Source: Carpediemonas membranifera (Eukaryota; Fornicata). Taken from it: 64,000 nt of DNA. Location: the NCBI GenBank assembly GCA_019828565.1, contig JAHDYR010000069.1, forward strand, positions 124,001 to 188,000. The letters run 5' to 3'. Of this stretch, positions 58,838-64,000 are shown in pieces; the first letter of the stretch is position 1; the number at the start of each line of letters is the position of its first letter. Under the pieces are notes generated by a model. The model did not search any database. It was not told where the DNA came from and worked only from the letters and a program-made list of their open reading frames with translations. A program made the position numbers and the translations under genes.

Positions 58838-59968
58838 ATGAGATGTGTCTGGCAAGTGCTTCTTGCGGCGCTACTGCTCTCTTCAGTTGCTGCAGATGAA
58901 GAGATAGTTCTTGCAATTGCCCTATTCCGCCATGGAGCCCGCACGCCGCTCCATACGCTTCCACAAGGGAAAGACCCTTGTACATGGCCCATCGGACCTC
59001 GGACAATGGGACAACTCACAGGCACTGGCGAGAAGCAGCTCTATACTCTCGGAAAGTACTACAGAGACCGATACGTCTCCACGCATCAACTTGTTTCCCC
59101 CTCTTACAATGCCAGCGAGATTCTCGTCATCTCCAGCGGCACTGATCGCACAGTGATGTCTGCATACGCAGCTATGCTCGGCCTGTACCCGCCAGGCTCG
59201 AATCCTGGCGGCCCAGTCGGCATTCAGCCCATTCCAATCATTTCTTCATCTGATTGCCCCTGGACCACCCAACCTGACGCGATATTCAGTGAATATTTGA
59301 CATGCCCGTACGTGAGACACATCAAACACCACACATCATCAACGCCAGAGTGGCAATCAGTGGAGAAGCGCTACTCACCGTTCATGAAGCGAATGAAGGC
59401 GCTTTTTGGCCTTGATTACAATATTTCAGCTTGGCAGATTCGGTCGATATTTGACCCAATCAACTGTGGACTAGCAGAGGGATGTCCCCTTCCCGCATTC
59501 CTGACTCGGTCAGATTGGTCCACCATTTCGGATATCCACAGATTGAAAATGCACGCGAGAACAGGGAAATATGACTATCTCTGGACCAGGATGGAATCTA
59601 CACCCATCCTCCGCCTATGGGACCGTTTTATATCGGACTCAATCGCGGGTTGGCCCCAAGCCCGCGCCGTGTTCTTCTCTGGCCACGATACAACGGTGGA
59701 AGGGGTGTTAGCGACTCTCAATGCCTGGCCTGATTCTGCCCCTACAGCCCCGTTTGGCAGTCATGTGGAGTTGGAGCTGACTCAGGGCGACTTGGGAGAG
59801 TATTGGATCAGAATTTATTACCAGGGCGAGGTGGTCCAGCTACCCGGATGTGGGGGGCCTAGCTGCTCTATTGAAGAGTGGCGGGGGATTCTTCAACGGT
59901 CCTTGGTCGACCTCTCCTTGTGTGATGAGGTTGGTGTTCATGATGCTCGCGAGAGAGTGGATCTATGA
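58838..59968 (+). CDS. Secreted histidine acid phosphatase
   Basis: 376 residues starting at ATG 58838, with a signal peptide (MRCVWQVLLAALLLSSVAA). The histidine phosphatase active site is complete: FRHGARTP (residues 32-39) and, near the C-terminus, FSGHDTTVEGVL with the catalytic HD. Between them is a helical cap with GPRTMGQLTGTGEKQLY. It likely acts in the secretory or lysosomal lumen or at the surface. The substrate is not determinable. The frame upstream starts with GTG, so 58838 is the first methionine. Confidence 0.9.
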   Translation: MRCVWQVLLAALLLSSVAADEEIVLAIALFRHGARTPLHTLPQGKDPCTWPIGPRTMGQLTGTGEKQLYTLGKYYRDRYVSTHQLVSPSYNASEILVISSGTDRTVMSAYAAMLGLYPPGSNPGGPVGIQPIPIISSSDCPWTTQPDAIFSEYLTCPYVRHIKHHTSSTPEWQSVEKRYSPFMKRMKALFGLDYNISAWQIRSIFDPINCGLAEGCPLPAFLTRSDWSTISDIHRLKMHARTGKYDYLWTRMESTPILRLWDRFISDSIAGWPQARAVFFSGHDTTVEGVLATLNAWPDSAPTAPFGSHVELELTQGDLGEYWIRIYYQGEVVQLPGCGGPSCSIEEWRGILQRSLVDLSLCDEVGVHDARERVDL

Positions 59969-60081
59969 AGCCGTCTTCTCGTCCAGTTCCTGACCGTCTC
60001 GAAGTCTCATGGAAATTTGTCCTGGGTATGGCTTAACTGACTTGAGCGCAGTTGCGCGGGTTTTCGAGAGGTGCGCAAAAG

Positions 60082-62367
60082 ATGGCTTCCTCAAACGCCG
60101 CGAGCCCCGCTGTCAAGAAGAAGAAATCCAAGGGTAAAACAATGAAAGCGATCCCGTGGTGCCTCAAAAGTGACGTGTTCGGCATCCCCGAAGGCACTTT
60201 CCTTGCCCCCGAGTTCGAAAAGGCCACCTCCACGAAGCGGAAGGCCGGTGAAGCTAAGAACACCCCCAAGAAGCGTTCCAACGACACTCCATCCTCCCAA
60301 ACTGATACCACCACCTCAGATGCCAAAAAAGAGCCCGCCAAGAAGAAGGCCGTCCGCCTGACCCCCGACCATCCCGTTCCCACCGTCGACGAGCTCCTTG
60401 GTGAGGGCAACTACATCCCCTGGTGGGACGACGTCGACATGGAGGCCCTGTCCAAGTCCGATCTCTCCTCTTCGAACGGCGACGACGACGATGACGAACC
60501 CCAGAGCCCCAAGGCCGCAGAGGTTGAAGGATGGACCACGTGCACGCATAACGGCATCATGTTTGAGCCGCCATACGAACCACACGGCGTGCCGCTGGTT
60601 TACGACGGTGTTGAGTACGTTTTGCCGCCCCACCTCGAGGAGATCGCGACCATGTTCGCGGCGGAGCTACACACGCCATACAGCGCCAAGGAGGTCTTCT
60701 GCAAGAACTTCTGGACCGACTTCCAGAAGTGCTTGAACCCCGGTCTCAAGAAAAAGGAGGACCGTCACCCAATTCAATACTTTAAGCTCGCAGATTTCTC
60801 CAAGATTTGGAAACACCTCAACGATGAGCGGCAGAAGAAGCTACTGATCTCCAAAGAAGAGAAAGCCGCCCTTGCCGCTCAGACCAAGACCCTCCGCGAC
60901 CACTACGGCTTTGCCACCATCGACGGAGCCCGAATTGAAGTCGGGCCATGGAAGGTGGAGCCGCCGCACCTGTACAAGGGCCGGGGCAACCACCCCATGC
61001 AGGGGCACGTGACCAAGCGCATCATGCCCGAGGACGTGACACTCAACCTCGACTACAAGAGCGGATGCAACCCACCCACACCTAATGTGCCCGGGCGATG
61101 GGGGGAGATTCAATGTCTGCCCGACGTTCAGTGGATCGCAGCGTATAGTAGCGGAGAGTTTACGAGCACGCTCAAGTATATGAGGCCTGGGGCGACCTCA
61201 CCGATGAAGGGGCGCAGTGATTTGATCAAATTCAACCTCGCACGCAAGCTGACGCTTCGTATTGACGAGCTTCGGAAGTCTATTGAGGCTGACATGGCCG
61301 CCGACCAGCCCATGGACACGCGACAGCGGGCTGTGGTCATCCACGTCATCGACCGGCTCGCGATCAGGGCTGGCGGCGACAAGGACACCACCAAAACTGC
61401 GGACACCGTGGGCGTGTGCAACCTCAGGGTCGAGCACGTCACCCTCGACCCTGCCACCCGGTCTGTGAGCTTCGACTTCCTCGGCAAGGACAGCATCCGG
61501 TACCAGCGGACCGAGGTGTTCGACCCCCTGCCGTTCCAGGTGTTCGCGGACTCCATAGCAACCAAGGGAAGGGCCGAGCGACTCTGGTCGGCTGGGACAC
61601 ATGGCCGCGTGAACGAGTGGCTCAGCGGATTCATGCCTGGGCTCTCACTCAAGGTGCTTCGGACGTTCAACGCGTGTGTCACGCTGGACAAGCTGCTGTG
61701 GAAGACGCCGAAGGGATTGTTCGGCAAAGATGTGAAACTCAAGGAGATTTATACCGAGGCCAACAAGGAGGTCGCGCTGATGTGTAATCACCAGAAGTCG
61801 GCCGCGAAGGGCCACGAGGCGTCGGTCAGGAAGGGGAAGCAGAAGGCGGACGAGGCCAAGGCTGCAGTGGAAGAGGTCGGGGCGTGCGTGGTGGCTTTGC
61901 TCGGCTTCATCCTCACGCAGTTTGACGTCGATGAGGACGAGGCGGTGGTGGACGCTGCACTCGAGGCTGTGGGCATATCTCGGGACAAGGCGGGTGTGGC
62001 GCCGACCAAGGAGCAGACGAAGCTGCTCAACCCTCTGTTTTCCAAGAAAATGAAGGGATCAGATGAGGCGGTCGAGTTCGATCCGACCTTGAAACAGGCC
62101 CTCGCCAAGCTCAAGACAACCACCGCCAAGCTTTCCCGCACAAGAGATCAGCTCGCCAGGCTCTCGGGCTCTGTCACTGAGCGGGAAAGCCTGAAGACGG
62201 TCGCCCTGGGGACCTCGAGGCTCAACTACCTCGACCCCCGCATCACAGTGGCGTGGTGCCGCAGAGAGGGGTTCCCCATCACCAAGGTCTTCAACAAGAC
62301 GCTGCTGACCAAGTTCCCCTGGGCCCTGGATGTGCCCGCGGAGTGGGTGTTCAGGCCGGAGGAGTGA
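60082..62367 (+). CDS. DNA topoisomerase I (type IB)
   Basis: Nuclear enzyme that nicks one strand through a 3'-phosphotyrosine. Residues 1-150 are a basic then acidic, disordered N-terminal domain. The core clamp follows: TCTHNGIMFEPPYEPHGVPLVYDG, FWTDFQKCLNP, and VQWIAAYSS. The catalytic domain has RAVVIHVIDRLAIRAGGDK (the first catalytic arginine region), then KDSIRYQR. After a linker coiled coil, the C-terminal SVTERESLKTVALGTSRLNYLDPRITVAWCR carries the active-site Tyr in the family signature TSRLNYLDPR. 761 residues, close to the animal enzyme. The ATG at 60082 (MASSNAAS) is preferred over non-ATG upstream codons. Confidence 0.96.
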   Translation: MASSNAASPAVKKKKSKGKTMKAIPWCLKSDVFGIPEGTFLAPEFEKATSTKRKAGEAKNTPKKRSNDTPSSQTDTTTSDAKKEPAKKKAVRLTPDHPVPTVDELLGEGNYIPWWDDVDMEALSKSDLSSSNGDDDDDEPQSPKAAEVEGWTTCTHNGIMFEPPYEPHGVPLVYDGVEYVLPPHLEEIATMFAAELHTPYSAKEVFCKNFWTDFQKCLNPGLKKKEDRHPIQYFKLADFSKIWKHLNDERQKKLLISKEEKAALAAQTKTLRDHYGFATIDGARIEVGPWKVEPPHLYKGRGNHPMQGHVTKRIMPEDVTLNLDYKSGCNPPTPNVPGRWGEIQCLPDVQWIAAYSSGEFTSTLKYMRPGATSPMKGRSDLIKFNLARKLTLRIDELRKSIEADMAADQPMDTRQRAVVIHVIDRLAIRAGGDKDTTKTADTVGVCNLRVEHVTLDPATRSVSFDFLGKDSIRYQRTEVFDPLPFQVFADSIATKGRAERLWSAGTHGRVNEWLSGFMPGLSLKVLRTFNACVTLDKLLWKTPKGLFGKDVKLKEIYTEANKEVALMCNHQKSAAKGHEASVRKGKQKADEAKAAVEEVGACVVALLGFILTQFDVDEDEAVVDAALEAVGISRDKAGVAPTKEQTKLLNPLFSKKMKGSDEAVEFDPTLKQALAKLKTTTAKLSRTRDQLARLSGSVTERESLKTVALGTSRLNYLDPRITVAWCRREGFPITKVFNKTLLTKFPWALDVPAEWVFRPEE

Positions 62368-62489
62368 GTGTTACGTAAAGGCGTGGGTTATAGTAAATGG
62401 CTGGTTTATGGTACATGTAACAGGCAATTCATCGCATTTGACGCCTTCATCCAGCACAGTCGTCGATTCATCATGACTGACGCCTCAAA

Positions 62490-63383
62490 TCACCGGCCTA
62501 CTGCCATCAGAACTTCGGCAGCAGACCTGGGCTTGGCCACCTTGAAGCCTGATACCGTCGCTCCCATTCGAATGGTGTCCTCGAGCGGAACGGCGACAGG
62601 ACCTTCGGGCGAGCGCTCGGGCGAGAGTAAAAGAGCGTAAGGGTCTTCATCGTCGCCCTTGGAAGCTGTTTGGTGCCTACGCGGGAAAGAGTAGAAAGGC
62701 CGCAAGCGCTCCGCCCGCTGTCGTTCGCGGACGTCCTGTTCGAGACTAGACACGCCTTGACGTGTGCGTTGTATCGATCTAATGCTGGGTCTACCCGAAT
62801 ATGCGGGAGAAATGTCAGCGTCCTCTGGCTTTCTTGCTCCAACGCTCCTCTCTACCGCTGAACGTCTGCTGCCGATGGTTCGACTCCCGCCAAAGGACAC
62901 TGAGCCAGTGCTAGGTCTACGGCCGTTGTTCTGAGCCGTTTCGTCAGTTATAGGTGTAGCTAGCGGAGGCATGAGAGGATGGGGGGTAATGTCGTTCGAC
63001 AGCGGGCTTTTCACAACAGCGCTGCCGGTAAGGGAGGCGAGGCTTGTCTCCAGTGCCCTTATACTCCGCTGCTGATCGTCGATTACTCGTTCGTATGTTC
63101 GGACGCTGGAGCGGCACGCGGTGATGACATCCTGGGCAGCTTCGACCTCTGTTATGCGATCAGCGCGAAGAGAGGCTTCCATATCGCCAACATGCTTCTT
63201 AGAATGGCGCAAGGAACGTTGTGTCTTCTTCAACTCGGCCTCTAGGGCTGTATTTTGGGTCTCTAGTTCTCGAATTCGGGCGTGGAGCTTCATCTGTTGC
63301 CTCTTGAGGTCAAGGATGATCAGTCTGTCGTCTTCAAGAATACGTTTGATCTGATCTTTGTTGTTTAACTCGCGATCTTTCAT
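62490..63383 (-). CDS. Coiled-coil protein of unknown function
   Basis: About 297 residues from ATG 63383 (an upstream in-frame ATG at 63440 adds 19 residues). Residues 1-120 are one continuous coiled coil (LIILDLKRQQMKLHARIRELETQNTALEAELKK pattern in part). The rest is basic, Ser/Arg rich with PSIRSIQRTRQG. It may be a structural or centrosomal scaffold; there is no enzymatic domain. Confidence 0.6.
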   Translation of the reverse strand: MKDRELNNKDQIKRILEDDRLIILDLKRQQMKLHARIRELETQNTALEAELKKTQRSLRHSKKHVGDMEASLRADRITEVEAAQDVITACRSSVRTYERVIDDQQRSIRALETSLASLTGSAVVKSPLSNDITPHPLMPPLATPITDETAQNNGRRPSTGSVSFGGSRTIGSRRSAVERSVGARKPEDADISPAYSGRPSIRSIQRTRQGVSSLEQDVRERQRAERLRPFYSFPRRHQTASKGDDEDPYALLLSPERSPEGPVAVPLEDTIRMGATVSGFKVAKPRSAAEVLMAVGR

Positions 63384-63880
63384 TGTCGCACTGCTGTCTC
63401 CTGAGAACAAAACTGCGAAAACCCAATTACTGGGCGACATCCGTCATCTCTTTCGGGTAGACTCAAGAGAAACCGATGACGACACGGCCGATGGCACCGA
63501 CGATAACACGGCTGAATGGAGTGGGTCAGTCACGGAGGTTCGACTCCCAGCAGTTCCGAACCTTCGCAAGGGAACTCTGTTTGACAGCTACGACCCCATA
63601 TCACCACGAGGACAACGGCATCGTAGAGACCCTCAAGTCTTTGTCTAAACGCCACAATGGGCGATATCCGTCACGATGAGTTGTAGCAGTAGATCGTGAA
63701 GGACAGAATAACGTGTGTACCTCGGAGCATGAGCTTGTCTTAGAGTGGAAGCAACTCAGACGTGCAGCTCGGAATCATAGCTTATCGCCAGCCTCGACAT
63801 TGTCACATGGTCATCCGACCGCCATCGACCTCCATCATATCCTTTATAAAAAATACCATGAGAATTGACCTCAAATACCA

Positions 63881-64000
63881 TCAAATCGCGTCCCCGCCGA
63901 CCAACGGCTCAAACGCCTCACCATCGTCATCCACGCCAAGGAACTCGATCCAATCAGCCACCTTACGAACCCGGTTGCCCACATCGTGGAAGCCGCCAAT
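63881..64000 (-). CDS. 3' end of an unknown gene, truncated by the window
   Basis: A minus-strand frame enters at the right edge and stops with TGA at 63881-63883 after 39 codons. The visible part reads FHDVGNRVRKVADWIEFLGVDDD, then an acidic tail ending GGDAI. Too short to identify. The preceding stretch 63442-63880 has no gene that I can support. Confidence 0.5.
   Translation of the reverse strand: MGGFHDVGNRVRKVADWIEFLGVDDDGEAFEPLVGGDAI

Noticed and set aside
62865-62890. tRNA T-loop-like GGTTCGACTCCC (also near 63537)
   Set aside because: No pairing stems fit, and no acceptor or anticodon arm is found around either site; the first lies in the coiled-coil gene.

Overview
This is a eukaryotic nuclear window. 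It carries eIF3b, SEC31, SPT4, HIRA, a type IB topoisomerase, a tubulin tyrosine ligase-like enzyme, villin/gelsolin and RING-H2 genes. Genes are packed tightly on both strands, mostly intron-free, with moderately high GC. The few introns I can infer are extremely short (28-34 nt). In the best case, in G6PD, the intron runs from GTATGT to CTCACACAG. Another candidate ends in ACTAACACAG, where the branch-point-like motif abuts the acceptor. Many 3' ends carry AGTAAAY or TGTAAAY, and in three genes the stop codon lies inside the AGTAAAY motif. These traits resemble fornicate metamonads (Giardia relatives). A free-living Carpediemonas-like flagellate is my best guess; this is inference, not identification.

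Layout. 1-5.6 kb holds an acidic unknown protein and two divergent, frame-disrupted genes that look like decayed mobile-element or accessory genes. 5.6-6.8 kb is non-coding, with a strong inverted repeat and short palindromes. 6.8-10.5 kb (minus strand) is a damaged DIRS-like retroelement whose upstream region is a 535-bp tandem repeat present about 5.2 times. 10.6-28.3 kb is core genome: eIF3b, a TTLL polyglutamylase-like protein, a PAP2 phosphatase, a homeodomain protein, SPT4, HIRA, a membrane-anchored PsuG-like enzyme, a CGR1-like protein, a FERM protein, an NDRG-like protein and a FHIT-like protein. 28.5-35.1 kb has two RCC1-repeat paralogues flanking SEC31; they share a nearly identical 655-bp tract. 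35.2-38.7 kb has a macro-domain protein with a PIP-box-like N-terminus, a retroelement relic and a TPR protein with a GNAT-like tail. 38.9-48.7 kb has villin/gelsolin, a surface FG-GAP-like protein with an in-frame stop, a DUF229 sulfatase-like membrane protein and two unknown proteins. 48.9-53.9 kb has a GPH-type sugar transporter followed by 6-phosphogluconate dehydrogenase and glucose-6-phosphate dehydrogenase, the last two head-to-head across 257 bp. 55.0-58.7 kb preserves an inversion flanked by perfect 333-bp inverted duplications, joining a rhomboid-like pseudoprotease gene to a RING gene. 58.8-64 kb has a histidine acid phosphatase, topoisomerase I, a coiled-coil protein and the 3' end of a truncated gene.

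Themes: oxidative pentose-phosphate genes share one intergenic promoter; chromatin and transcription genes (HIRA, SPT4, TOP1) and secretory or membrane genes (SEC31, PAP2, rhomboid, DUF229) are interspersed without operon structure. The most notable observations are the PAP2 intron that appears to end in TG instead of AG, the reconstructable inversion, the gene-conversion tract, and the retroelement tandem array.
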